From assembly GCA_004292955.1 (NCBI GenBank), contig RDXX01000032.1:1-57915 (forward strand): DNA of 57,915 nt. Reading direction: 5' to 3'. Positions 42,507-51,089 of the stretch are shown here, piece after piece; the first letter of the stretch is position 1; the number at the start of each line of letters is the position of its first letter. The translations under genes and the position numbers were made by a program. This stretch comes from Oscillatoriales cyanobacterium. Its GTDB lineage: Bacteria > Cyanobacteriota > Cyanobacteriia > Cyanobacteriales > Microcoleaceae. The notes under the pieces are model-generated. The model was not told the origin of the DNA. It saw nothing but the letters and a program-made list of their open reading frames with translations, and made no database searches.

Positions 42507-44378
42507 ATGAAACATAACGTTCAAACCGCTACAAGTCTTAGTTTGTCAGCACTCCTGGTGCTGAGCAGTTCGCTGCCCAGTATAGCTCAGTTGCCTGCCA
42601 TCAGAAATCCTGCACCCGCTAGGAACCAAAACAGGCCGAGAGTACCGCCACCACCGCCTCCGGGTTCGAGTTTCCCACGGATCGGCAATTCGGGTTCGCT
42701 GATACAAGAAGCGGCTTATACTTTAGGCCCGGGCGATCGCATTGCTTTAGATATCTTCGGCGTCCCTGAATTTAGCAAAGAATATCAAGTCTTAGTTGAC
42801 GGAACCCTCAATCTACCAATCATTCGCAGCGTCTCAATTCAAGGGTTGACGCTGCAACAAGCCGCTACCGTCATTACCAAGCGATACGAACCCTTCATCA
42901 ATGTTCCCGTTGTCACGGTGACTCTGATGGTTACTCGCCCCCTAAATATAGGTGTTGCCGGTGAAGTTACTCGCCCCGGTTCCTACAAAATTAATGCCAG
43001 CAGAGAAGGAACCGGAGGAGGCGTAAAATTTCCAACTTTGATGGAAATGCTGCAAGTTGCTAAAGGGGTGACATCCGCAGGAGATATGCGAAATGTCCAA
43101 ATTCGCCGTCCCCGCAGAGGCGGAGCAGAACAACTTATTACTGTTAATTTGCAGGATTTTTTAGATACGGGAAATTTGAGCCAAGATGTCACGATCCGAG
43201 ATGGAGATACAATTTTTGTACCGACAGCAAGTGCTCTCAATACCCAAGAAGTCCGTCAAAGAGCCAGTGCTAGTTTTTCCGCTGATATTACTAAACCAAT
43301 TGGCGTGGTAATTGTCGGAGAAGTCAACAGGCCGGGGCCTTATACTGTATCTGCTTCGGATTTGCGATCGACTAACCAACAAACAGATCTGAGTTTTGTC
43401 TCTATTGAACAACAACAAGGAGGAGGAGCCGTTGTCGGACTACCAACAATCACTAGAGCGCTCAAAATTGCTGGCGGTATCACCACAGAAGCAGACATTC
43501 GTCGCGTCCAAATCCGCCGCCGTATCAGAGGTGGGACTGAACAAACTATCACGGTAAATCTGTGGGATTTGCTGCAAAAAGGTGATGCAACTCAAGATGT
43601 TTTACTGCAAGAAGGAGATAGCGTCATTATTCCGACGGCATCTACTGTAGACTTAGCTGAAGTTGCCCAACTCGGAAGTACAAGTTTCTCTCCAAATGCG
43701 ATCAGCATCAATATTGTAGGGGAAGTGATCAGGCCCGGAGCTTTACAGGTTAAACCTAGTACATCCCTCCACCAAGCTTTGCTGACTGCGGGTAGTTTCA
43801 ATCAATTGCGGGCTAAAAAAGATAAGGTGGAACTGCTGCGCTTGAACCCCAACGGTACTGTTACTCGCCGCACTATTAATGTCGATTTTGCTCAAGGGCT
43901 GAATCCTGACAATAACCCAACTCTCCGAAACAACGATGTGATTCTCGTAGCGCGATCGGGCTATACTAGGGTTGCAGACAATATTGCCACTTTCTTGCAG
44001 CCGATAACAGGAGTTGCAGGTGGAATCAGCAGCGTTAGCGGAATTTTTACTGGGTTTCAAACAACTATCAACGCTTTTCAGAACTTATTTTTGGGAGGAG
44101 ATTTCGATCGGCGAAATCAACTCAGACAGCTTCGAGAACAACGAGAAGACAGACAAGAGCAACGTCAAGACAGACTGCTAGACAGAGAGTTACAGCGTGA
44201 AGAAAGACAGCGGCAAGCTGAAGACAGACAGCAGCAAGCTGAAGACAGACGCTTGCAACTCGAAGACAGACAGCGGCAGATAGAGCTTCAAGATCGGCAA
44301 CTTCAAATTCAACAGCAGCAAAATCAGCAGCTACAGCAACTACAACCACAGCAAATTATGCCAACTACTACTCCTTGA
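42507..44378 (+). CDS. SLBB-domain polysaccharide export protein (Wza-like)
   Basis: This 623-residue exported protein starts with a signal peptide (MKHNVQTATSLSLSALLVLS, cleaved after SIAQ). A polysaccharide export (PES) domain follows: YTLGPGDRIALDIFGVPEFS and VDGTLNLPIIRSVSIQGLT. Three SLBB domains then appear, around NIGVAGEVTRPGSYKI, VVIVGEVNRPGPYTV and ININVGEV-like ISINIVGEVIRPGAL, with a repeated LKIAGG/RRVQIRR motif. The last 100 residues are an unusual Gln/Arg/Glu-rich helix (NQLRQLREQREDRQEQRQD and similar). ATG 42507 is preferred because aggaaagaaag precedes it. It is probably an outer-membrane or periplasmic translocation component for extracellular polysaccharide. Confidence 0.88.
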   Translation: MKHNVQTATSLSLSALLVLSSSLPSIAQLPAIRNPAPARNQNRPRVPPPPPPGSSFPRIGNSGSLIQEAAYTLGPGDRIALDIFGVPEFSKEYQVLVDGTLNLPIIRSVSIQGLTLQQAATVITKRYEPFINVPVVTVTLMVTRPLNIGVAGEVTRPGSYKINASREGTGGGVKFPTLMEMLQVAKGVTSAGDMRNVQIRRPRRGGAEQLITVNLQDFLDTGNLSQDVTIRDGDTIFVPTASALNTQEVRQRASASFSADITKPIGVVIVGEVNRPGPYTVSASDLRSTNQQTDLSFVSIEQQQGGGAVVGLPTITRALKIAGGITTEADIRRVQIRRRIRGGTEQTITVNLWDLLQKGDATQDVLLQEGDSVIIPTASTVDLAEVAQLGSTSFSPNAISINIVGEVIRPGALQVKPSTSLHQALLTAGSFNQLRAKKDKVELLRLNPNGTVTRRTINVDFAQGLNPDNNPTLRNNDVILVARSGYTRVADNIATFLQPITGVAGGISSVSGIFTGFQTTINAFQNLFLGGDFDRRNQLRQLREQREDRQEQRQDRLLDRELQREERQRQAEDRQQQAEDRRLQLEDRQRQIELQDRQLQIQQQQNQQLQQLQPQQIMPTTTP

Positions 44379-44388
44379 TATTTAGCGC

Positions 44389-44518
44389 TAGGGTGCGTCA
44401 GTTTAGTAATTGTCGATCGTGACAAAAATCTAATTCTGACACACCATTGATTCCGTGGTGCCTCACTTCTAAGATTGTGAGGAAAGTAGCAAAAATATCA
44501 TTTTTATGACGCACCCTA
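44389..44518. mobile_element. Foldback element with 12-bp inverted ends
   Basis: tagggtgcgtca (44389-44400) is perfectly inverted as tgacgcacccta (44507-44518). An inner inverted pair (ggtgcctcacttct facing attgtgagg) is present. It is 130 bp with no gene. It begins ten bases after the stop of the SLBB gene, so it may form that transcript's 3' end. Confidence 0.75.
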
Positions 44519-44616
44519 CTTCACTGAAATGACATAAATCAAGTCCGCATAAACGGACTTAAAATTAAGAGTTTAGCAGGATATTCTTATGTCAGATAAA
44601 GTGTGAGTTGTCAAGT

Positions 44617-45309
44617 TTAATTCAAAATATTTAACAAAACTTTTCTGTATATATCTAAACCTTTGGCATTGAGGTGAACGCCGTCTATCGTTAAATCTCC
44701 ATTTAGAGCTTTTTCCTTAAATAAGGCTTGTATGCCACTAGATTCCACGGTCATATTTTCGTCGGTGGCAACTTGATTGATGAGAACATTAATTTCATCA
44801 ACTCTGGCAATTGTTCCGGCAAATTTAGGATTGTAGCTGGCGGCAAGAGTTGAGTAAAAAGCAGGAATCAGAATAATCTGTTTGGTGCCGATCGATCGCA
44901 TAATTGCGATCGCCTGTTTCAAATTGCTGACAAACTGCTCGTCGCTGATGCCGTACATAGCATCATTTGTGCCGATCGCCAAAATTGATTTTTTGCAAGT
45001 AAACCCCTGGGGCACTACAAGTTTAAGCTGTTCTAGCAGAGAAACAGAACTCATTCCGCCGATCGCAAAATTAAAGTTTTTTTCTCCCAAAGAATCGCCC
45101 AATGCCGAAGAAATAGAATCGCCCCACACGCAACCTTGATATTGCCGGTCTTTAATTTGCTGCACCTGATTGTACACCAAAACTTGCCACCACAGGGCAG
45201 AGCTCACTGTATCTCCCGCAGGTGGCGGGCCCGCTAACACCCGAAACGGGATGTAAGCGAACAACAAGAAAGCCAAGATGGCCCAGATCAATCTAAATTT
45301 AACTTTCAT
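44617..45309 (-). CDS. SGNH/GDSL family hydrolase
   Basis: This 230-residue protein has an N-terminal hydrophobic segment (LIWAILAFLLFAYIPFRVLA) as signal anchor. The SGNH blocks are present: GDSISSALG (Ser), FAIGGMSS (Gly), LAIGTNDAMYG (Asn) and TIDGVHLNAKG (Asp-x-x-His). It probably hydrolyses an ester, for example an acetyl group on a polysaccharide, in the periplasm. It is convergent with the SLBB export gene, which fits but does not prove a role in modifying exopolysaccharide. Confidence 0.85.
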   Translation of the reverse strand: MKVKFRLIWAILAFLLFAYIPFRVLAGPPPAGDTVSSALWWQVLVYNQVQQIKDRQYQGCVWGDSISSALGDSLGEKNFNFAIGGMSSVSLLEQLKLVVPQGFTCKKSILAIGTNDAMYGISDEQFVSNLKQAIAIMRSIGTKQIILIPAFYSTLAASYNPKFAGTIARVDEINVLINQVATDENMTVESSGIQALFKEKALNGDLTIDGVHLNAKGLDIYRKVLLNILN

Positions 45310-45462
45310 AAAACTTGCTACTCTTGCTGCTACTTCAGTTTATGCTATTGCTTTAACAAGCCGTCAGCATTTGTGCAAATTTCTATAAATTGTACTCTGT
45401 ACATTTCCAAATACCCCTACATATATCAAACTGAGATGGTAAAATAATTTAGGACTAATATT

Positions 45463-45786
45463 ATGTCTAAACCAGTTGACTGGACAGTTGGCATCCCCGC
45501 TAGCACCCTGATAGCCGTCGGAACCCAGGTCAGCGGGAGATTTCCTCTAGATGGAGCAAGTGCCCAAAACTTACTGTACCGCATGGATGGCAAGAACATT
45601 ACCAGCTATATCGTCTACGATGACAGTGGACGGGCAATTAAGCGAGTAGACTTGACAGGAAGGGCTCATGCAAATGTGCCGACACCTCACGCCGTTGAAT
45701 ACAAACACAACCAAAACTCAGCAGGAGACATTTATGTGCAAGCTGAGAAAACAGTTAGGCCAGCTAGATTGGATGAAATACCCTAG
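45463..45786 (+). CDS. Free-standing polymorphic toxin type 24-like domain
   Basis: This 107-residue protein is almost entirely a domain of the type-24 polymorphic toxin pattern: GRFPLDGASAQNLLYRMDGK, then SYIVYDDSGRAIKRVDLTG, RAHANVPTPHAVEYKHN and the closing KTVRPARLDEIP. Such domains usually sit at the C-terminus of large secreted proteins (RHS or contact-dependent systems) and are predicted to be RNases. Here there is no trafficking domain or signal peptide. The next gene starts six bases after the stop, in the usual place of an immunity protein. Family naming is from memory, so moderate confidence. Confidence 0.7.
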   Translation: MSKPVDWTVGIPASTLIAVGTQVSGRFPLDGASAQNLLYRMDGKNITSYIVYDDSGRAIKRVDLTGRAHANVPTPHAVEYKHNQNSAGDIYVQAEKTVRPARLDEIP

Positions 45787-45791
45787 AAATT

Positions 45792-46250
45792 ATGTTCATC
45801 AAACAAATATCCTTGAATGCAGATAAACTAATCGATTTCCAGCAATGGAAAAAAGCCAACGGCGATGATTTTTCACTCTGGGATTATCTTTTTGGATCTG
45901 CTAATATTGAAATTGCCATAGCTTTCACAAAACTATTCTGGCCAGATTTTGTCGAACATGAAGGCGGCATCTTTTTGTCCGAAGCCTTTAACAGTCAAAT
46001 CTACGAACAGTGGAAAATCGAGCTAGGGAATGATGTCGCTGCAATTGAGCAGGTGATGAACCACCAGCACGTTGATGACATTCTCCCCGGTGCCCAAAAC
46101 GCTAGCAGTGACAATTTATTGTATTTGGGACAAGCATTAGCTCAGATGTGGGAAAGTCGCCTAAAATCGCTTTATCCTCAGCGCCGTTTTCAAGTTAAAT
46201 GCGATCGGGACGAACACACGGTTGTAGTGACATTTTTTCAAGATAATTAA
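45792..46250 (+). CDS. Putative immunity protein for the type-24 toxin-like domain
   Basis: This 152-residue acidic cytoplasmic protein (MFIKQISLNADKLIDFQQW) starts six bases after the toxin-like gene and is surely co-transcribed. It has no motif I know. Tryptophan- and acid-rich stretches (FTKLFWPDFVEHEGG, VDDILPGAQNASSDN) and its place make it a likely immunity protein, by analogy with polymorphic toxin loci. It ends at 46250, directly adjacent to the convergent larE stop, with no gap. Confidence 0.6.
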   Translation: MFIKQISLNADKLIDFQQWKKANGDDFSLWDYLFGSANIEIAIAFTKLFWPDFVEHEGGIFLSEAFNSQIYEQWKIELGNDVAAIEQVMNHQHVDDILPGAQNASSDNLLYLGQALAQMWESRLKSLYPQRRFQVKCDRDEHTVVVTFFQDN

Positions 46251-47078
46251 TCAAGCCTTCGCCCCCAACAATTCAGGTTGCAAAACCTGATTTAATTTGC
46301 CGCTGCGAAACCCCTCCAAATCCAAAGTCGCATACACAAAACCAAACTGCTGAAACACCGCCACCAATGCAGGCAAATCCGCATTTAATACAAACTCTCG
46401 AATCTCCTGGGCCGGCAATTCAATTCGCGCCGTATCTCCATCCGATCGCACGCGCAGATTTTTCAGCCCCAACTGCCGCAAATACCGTTCAGCGCGCCCC
46501 ACTCTTTGCAACTTTGCAACGGTGATTTCTTCACCGTAAGGAAAGCGCGAACTCAAACAAGGCTGTGCCGGTTTGTCCCACCAAGGCAAATCCAATTCTC
46601 TTGCTAACTGTCGCACTTCAAATTTAGTCATGCCGACTTCTGCTAAAGGCGATCGCGCGCCCCGTTCCTTTGCAGCCTGAATCCCCGGGCGGTAATCCTT
46701 TAAATCATCACCATTCACCCCATCCACCACATAAGGATAACCCTTGGCAAGTGCTAGCGGTTTCAAAGTATCGTGCAGTTCACTTTTGCAAAAATAGCAG
46801 CGATTAACCGGGTTAGAAGTATAATTAGGATTGGCCATTTCCTGAGTTTCGACTTCCTGGTGGGCGATGCCAATTTCTGCGGCTTGAATCCGGGCATCTT
46901 CCAAATCTTCTGTCAGTAGAGACGGAGAAACAGCCGTTACAGCCAAAGCGCGATCGCCCAACACGTCAAAAGCAATTTTTGCCACCAAAGTGCTGTCAAT
47001 GCCGCCAGAGTAGGCAATCAGCGCCCGTTCCATCTGCGCGAAAATGTCTTTTAATTGTTCGAGTTTTTTGACTAACAT
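46251..47078 (-). CDS. larE: LarE-type sulfur transferase
   Basis: This 275-residue enzyme is an ATP-dependent sulfur insertase of the LarE family, which supplies sulfur for the nickel-pincer nucleotide cofactor first known from lactate racemase. The PP-loop SGGIDST (residues 24-30) binds ATP. The active-site cysteine is in PAQPCLSSRFPYG (C174), the position of the sacrificial cysteine. NRCYFCKSEL (C94 and C97) gives two more cysteines nearby, as in members thought to bind an iron-sulfur cluster. LarB and LarC are not in this window. The gene is complete and is convergent with the immunity-like gene. Confidence 0.88.
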   Translation of the reverse strand: MLVKKLEQLKDIFAQMERALIAYSGGIDSTLVAKIAFDVLGDRALAVTAVSPSLLTEDLEDARIQAAEIGIAHQEVETQEMANPNYTSNPVNRCYFCKSELHDTLKPLALAKGYPYVVDGVNGDDLKDYRPGIQAAKERGARSPLAEVGMTKFEVRQLARELDLPWWDKPAQPCLSSRFPYGEEITVAKLQRVGRAERYLRQLGLKNLRVRSDGDTARIELPAQEIREFVLNADLPALVAVFQQFGFVYATLDLEGFRSGKLNQVLQPELLGAKA

Positions 47079-47179
47079 GATTTCAATTGGGATTACTGTA
47101 GAAGGCGATCGATATTAGATCCCCAACAACTTCTGCGAAGTCGGGGATCTGAGTATTCTGTTTTTTTAGGTGGGTTTAC

Positions 47180-48064
47180 TTATTCTGGATCGATACCGAG
47201 GGCTGCCAATCGCGCCAAAAGTTCTTGATTGCGCTGTCTTTCCTGTTCCAACAGCGTTTGGGCGGACTCTTTATCTTGCTGTTCGCGATCGGCCCGCTGG
47301 CTTTCAGCTTCGGCGCGTTGGCTTTCAGCTTCTGCCCGCTGGCTTTCAGCTTCTGCCCGCTGGCTTTCGGCTTCTGCCCGCTGGCTTTCGGCTTCTGCCC
47401 GCTGACGTTCTACTTCTGCCCGTTCTTCCGGCCACAAAAGCAACTCTCCGTCTGCATTCCACCAGCGCAGCCAATTTCCTGTTCTACCTTCCCGAGTTCC
47501 CACCCAAACTCCCAAAAATAGATTTAATCCAGGTATCAAATAACGCCCATTTTCATCAGGATCTTGATTGTTGTAGCGATCGGATTCCAGCGCATAAACT
47601 TCTATTCTGCCTGTATGCGGCCGAAAAATGACATAGCGAGGAACTTTGATTACTTGTTCGTAAAAGAACCACTTGCCGATTTCTTCTGTGTGTTCGACGG
47701 AGTATTCATCGCCGTAAGTAGCTGAGAGAAATTCCATCACTACAAAAGGCACTGTTCCTTCGGTATGAGGCGTGTAACTGCGGCGGGGATAGCTGTGAGG
47801 CCAAGGTTGAACCGGTTGCACGTACATCCAGTCTGGGGCTTTGCAAATAGTGCGATCGTCCACAGCAGCACACAAAGCAAAATTAGAAACTATGAGTGCA
47901 TCTTGGATTAGTTCCGGGGAATCCACTACAGACTGGCGCAAACCGTTAGAGATTAAAGGATGTTCTATATTTTCCACGGGGTCATCTGGTAGAATAAAAT
48001 CATCGGGAAGCAGCGGCCAGGTAATTTTTAGCTGCGATATCGGTTTGTGAATTACAGCAGTCAT
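47180..48064 (-). CDS. Uma2 family protein with heptad-repeat C-terminal tail
   Basis: This 294-residue long-form Uma2 protein shares the CKAPDWMYVQPVQPWP and RRSYTPHTEGTVPFVVMEFLSA segments with the gene at 2894, then WFFYEQVIKVPRYVIFRP. After residue 205 it has a coiled-coil tail made of five or more copies of a seven-residue unit, QRAEAES. It ends with QELLARLAALGIDPE. The seven-residue protein repeat is encoded by a nearly perfect 21-bp tandem repeat, so the tail length may vary between strains. Function of the family is not established. Confidence 0.82.
   Translation of the reverse strand: MTAVIHKPISQLKITWPLLPDDFILPDDPVENIEHPLISNGLRQSVVDSPELIQDALIVSNFALCAAVDDRTICKAPDWMYVQPVQPWPHSYPRRSYTPHTEGTVPFVVMEFLSATYGDEYSVEHTEEIGKWFFYEQVIKVPRYVIFRPHTGRIEVYALESDRYNNQDPDENGRYLIPGLNLFLGVWVGTREGRTGNWLRWWNADGELLLWPEERAEVERQRAEAESQRAEAESQRAEAESQRAEAESQRAEAESQRADREQQDKESAQTLLEQERQRNQELLARLAALGIDPE
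47290..47425. repeat. 21-bp coding minisatellite
   Basis: Units of gctggctttcagcttctgcc (plus one base) are repeated about six times with few changes, the last being degenerate. It encodes the QRAEAES heptads of the Uma2 tail, so changes in copy number keep the frame. Confidence 0.85.
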
Positions 48065-48221
48065 AAGTCACCTCATTTTACCAATAAAAGTTTGACTTTT
48101 AGTCGAGATTGGCGATCGACAACCTTCTCTATATCTTAGCGTGCTAATTCCACAATCAAATTCGTTTGCAGCGAGGACTCTTCCAGCAAACAATTACCGC
48201 TGACAATGCGGAATCTATATT

Positions 48222-48995
48222 TTAAAATTCTCGACGCGAAAATATGGCGATCGCAATTGACAGCAGCAGCACCACATACAGCAAACCATAGCCCGCATCT
48301 GTAATCAAACCCGCCAAGTAAGGTACTTGTCCGTAAACAGCATCATTTCTCAAATTGAACCGGGCTAAATCAGGCAAAACTAGATAAAGTCCCATCATCA
48401 ATTGTTCAATGCCAGGATTTTTAGTTAACTTGCCGAAAGCCACTAAATCCCGCGTCGAGTGTCCCATCAAATAAACGCTAAATGTCAGTAAAGTAGCCAG
48501 CAGCGAACTGCTAAAAACTCCAAATAAAATCCCCACACCGGCCATGAGGCACAGCTCAAACCACACGAACAGCGAAGCGATTAAAATGCTGCCCAAAGGG
48601 TAAGGAATGCGACTCAAACTCAGAATAACCAGATAGATAACAGTCATTGCTGCTACCAGAACGAATAGCACCGCCGACATCCCTAAGTGCTTGCCCACAA
48701 TTAACTCAGCCCGGCTTATCGGCTTGGCAACTAACAGGTAAACAGTCCGCTTTTCAATTTCTTTGTTGACCAGTCCGGTAGCCACAAAGACTGTGACAAT
48801 TATACCCAGGATGCTCATCGCAGCCAAACCAATATCTAAGATAATTTTATTTTCGGTTGTCGCTGCCAATTCCGGTATCAAGCGCACCGAGGCTCCCATC
48901 AACAGAGCAAAAATAATAATTAAGTAAAGGATGCGATCGCGAATTACTTCCCAATATACATTAGTCGCGACTGTCAAGATTCTTCTCAAATTCAT
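48222..48995 (-). CDS. fraE: ABC-2 type permease, FraE-like filament protein
   Basis: This 257-residue membrane protein has about six transmembrane segments (for example ILYLIIIFALLMGASVRLIP, then ILGIIVTVFVATGLVNKEIEKRT in parts). NKEIEKRTVYLLVAKPISR is the conserved ABC-2 permease segment. It lies downstream of fraD in the same direction, as fraE does in the Anabaena fraC-fraD-fraE operon, and its length fits. The fra genes are needed for filament integrity and cell-to-cell exchange there. Here it is separated from fraD by 351 bp containing a foldback element, so the operon may be split. Confidence 0.8.
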   Translation of the reverse strand: MNLRRILTVATNVYWEVIRDRILYLIIIFALLMGASVRLIPELAATTENKIILDIGLAAMSILGIIVTVFVATGLVNKEIEKRTVYLLVAKPISRAELIVGKHLGMSAVLFVLVAAMTVIYLVILSLSRIPYPLGSILIASLFVWFELCLMAGVGILFGVFSSSLLATLLTFSVYLMGHSTRDLVAFGKLTKNPGIEQLMMGLYLVLPDLARFNLRNDAVYGQVPYLAGLITDAGYGLLYVVLLLSIAIAIFSRREF

Positions 48996-49156
48996 CTAGT
49001 TATTAACCCGCAGTCAACTTTAGCCATATTTTAGTGCAAGGAAGAGGGAAGTTCGGCAACGGATTTTTTAACGGATGTAACGGATGGATGTTGAGGGTAG
49101 AAGTCAAGGGTGAAGAAAGAGGATTTTTCCCATCTCCCCCTCTTCCCATCCCGACG

Positions 49157-49275
49157 GGTGTAGGTTTTTTGGTAAAAGCCTTATCCCATAAGAGTTTGAG
49201 ATTCCCGCCAAGCCAAAGCCCAAAACCTTTGCAATGTCTAGATTTGCTGGGTTTTGCCAGTGGAAAACCTACACC
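49157..49275. mobile_element. Foldback element inserted between fraD and fraE
   Basis: ggtgtaggtttt (49157-49168) is perfectly inverted as aaaacctacacc (49264-49275); inner parts (ttggtaaaa and ttttgcca) are also related. It is 119 bp with no gene. A pyrimidine-rich repeat (ctctccccct) follows to 49330. Together they fill the fraD-fraE gap. Confidence 0.8.
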
Positions 49276-49346
49276 TCTACACCTCTCCCCCTCTCCCCCT
49301 CTCCCATCTCCCTTATCTCCCCCTCTCCTAACGGCCAGAGACAAGC

Positions 49347-50354
49347 TCAAACTTGACTGTCTCCCGAAGTTCCATCTTTTTTCAGTCCAGGTTTAGAGGG
49401 TTTGGTAGTGTCGCAGGTTACAGTCGCTCTATTGCCTACATCGATCACCTCGCAAGATTTGGTCAACGAATATATTTCGGGTCTAAACACCAGCCCCAGC
49501 CAAGTTGCCTGCATCTGTAACTGATAGCGGGACTCTCCTTGGACGATCGAAGTTTTGACCTCCCAGCTCGCATCTTCTGGGACTACCCGAATTGTTTTTA
49601 ACGCTTGATTCTTCAGAAAAAATCGCTCGTTGTCAATATCTATTAACATTTGTTCTACCTGCGCCCACGGTTTTGTGCGAGCTTCATTTTGCAGGTATCG
49701 ATCCATTGCATTGAGGATGACCACTCCTCGGGAGCGATTAATAGTTGGCTGTTGAAATGTCACCACATAATCGCTTTTCCTCAAATCCTGCGATAAAACG
49801 CTCGGATATTGTTCTATCCAACCTTGAATTAAAAAGTGAAATCCAAACCAACAGGAAATCAGCAGGTGAATGAGAGTAATCATCAAAAACTGAGGCCGCA
49901 CTAACGATCTGATACCTTCCCGTTTTGACTCGCTATTCCAAATCTCTATTACACCCAAAATTATTACTGCTATAATTGGGCCGGATATCCATGCTATTTC
50001 CTTCCTATCTGACGGCAATCGGATCAGCAACCACAAGCCAATTAAGATGCTGGTCACCCACGGACTCAGACTTACTTTTTTAATCGTAAAAGGTTGCTGG
50101 CTGGTCAGCAAACCCATTGACAGTGTAAAAAATAACCAGCTCATATCAAACATCAGAGTTCTTGTCGGCCAGTCTGTGATTGCCGCCACCGTCAGCAAAG
50201 CTAAAAATATGCTGAGCAGTAAAGGCGTCTTCCAGTGGACAACTTTAGGCGGAATTATCGCCTTTTGAAATTTTTTATTGGTTTCCCAAAGGTTGTTAGT
50301 CAGCTTCGTGAGTTGCTGAGTCACATCCAAAAATTGCTTCATCATAGATTTCAA
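49347..50354 (-). CDS. fraD: FraD-like septal junction protein (DUF5357)
   Basis: This 335-residue membrane protein matches the FraD layout. An N-terminal cytoplasmic coiled-coil-prone stretch (FLDVTQQLTKLTNNLWETN) is followed by about five hydrophobic segments (PLLLSIFLALLTVAAI, VTSILIGLWLLIRL, ISGPIIAVIILGVIEIW and PQFLMITLIHLLISCWFG). A periplasmic C-terminal domain (from about 190) ends in a Lys/Ser/Pro tail. In Anabaena FraD is part of the septal junction plug through which neighbouring cells communicate. Its ATG overlaps the fraC stop by four bases (atga), so translation is coupled. Confidence 0.85.
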   Translation of the reverse strand: MKSMMKQFLDVTQQLTKLTNNLWETNKKFQKAIIPPKVVHWKTPLLLSIFLALLTVAAITDWPTRTLMFDMSWLFFTLSMGLLTSQQPFTIKKVSLSPWVTSILIGLWLLIRLPSDRKEIAWISGPIIAVIILGVIEIWNSESKREGIRSLVRPQFLMITLIHLLISCWFGFHFLIQGWIEQYPSVLSQDLRKSDYVVTFQQPTINRSRGVVILNAMDRYLQNEARTKPWAQVEQMLIDIDNERFFLKNQALKTIRVVPEDASWEVKTSIVQGESRYQLQMQATWLGLVFRPEIYSLTKSCEVIDVGNRATVTCDTTKPSKPGLKKDGTSGDSQV

Positions 50355-50875
50355 TTGACGCTTTGCAAAAACAATACGGTTAAAATAACGAAATTGCTAA
50401 CAGTGTGGGCGATTAAAACTGCCCCAAACTGGGTAGTTACTCGAAAAGTTTTTTTGGGAGGACGGCGGCTGAGAGTTGGCGGCCCCAAAAACTGAGGTTT
50501 GGAAGCTTTTTTGTTACCAGAAACCATGTTCTCTATGAATTCTAGTCCCTGCCATTTGGCGAGAAAAGTGATTGCCAATACCGAGAGGGCAATCGCAGTT
50601 ATTGCAGAGTAAGTATTCTGACCTCCGCCTAATAAAATATAACCGATAAGTTCTTCTCGCCATTCTTTGGAAATAACGCTTTCAATGCCGAAGAAAACTA
50701 ACCAACCCACGCAAGTGCAAGCGAGATTGAGGATGGCTGTATATTCAACGCTGGTTTTGGGGCCGAGTTTCAGTAGTTTTTGCAGAAACCACGATTCGAT
50801 CGCGATCGCCAAAAACATCATTAAAATTTGCACCAAAACAGTCCGAAATGGGAAAACACTCGCAATCATAAGCAT
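50351..50875 (-). CDS. fraC: FraC-like filament integrity protein
   Basis: This 174-residue membrane protein has three or four hydrophobic segments (VFPFRTVLVQILMMFLAIAI, ILNLACTCVGWLVFFGIESV and TYSAITAIALSVLAITFLA). They are followed by a basic, proline-rich loop (GPPTLSRRPPKKTFRVTTQFG) and a final helix. This is the FraC pattern, and the position upstream of and overlapping fraD is as in Anabaena. Its role is filament integrity and intercellular transfer at septa. Two starts are possible, ATG 50875 and the ATG two codons later. Confidence 0.85.
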   Translation of the reverse strand: MLMIASVFPFRTVLVQILMMFLAIAIESWFLQKLLKLGPKTSVEYTAILNLACTCVGWLVFFGIESVISKEWREELIGYILLGGGQNTYSAITAIALSVLAITFLAKWQGLEFIENMVSGNKKASKPQFLGPPTLSRRPPKKTFRVTTQFGAVLIAHTVSNFVILTVLFLQSVN

Positions 50876-51089
50876 TCAGGTATATCAGCCCGTGTTAGAT
50901 TTTAATTGTACATCAGAAGCGGAATAATCTAGAGCGCAGGTTTTAGCCCCTAATCCTCTTCGATCGCCCTTCTGAACATTAGGTGGTTGAGGTTGTATCC
51001 TATAATCTTTTGAGATCGTCCAACAGAAGGGAAATATTAAACATTCAATGGGCGCGATCGAATACCCACCCCGAGACAGACTAAAATAA

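Noticed and set aside
49003..49396. Overlapping frames of about 115-120 codons in the fraD-fraE gap
   Set aside because: They translate a foldback element and a pyrimidine-rich tract, with low-complexity Pro/Ser/Leu content and no start signals.
50876..51089. Search for a cobalamin riboswitch before the CobO-like gene
   Set aside because: No B12-box-like sequence or conserved core was visible in the 214-bp leader.
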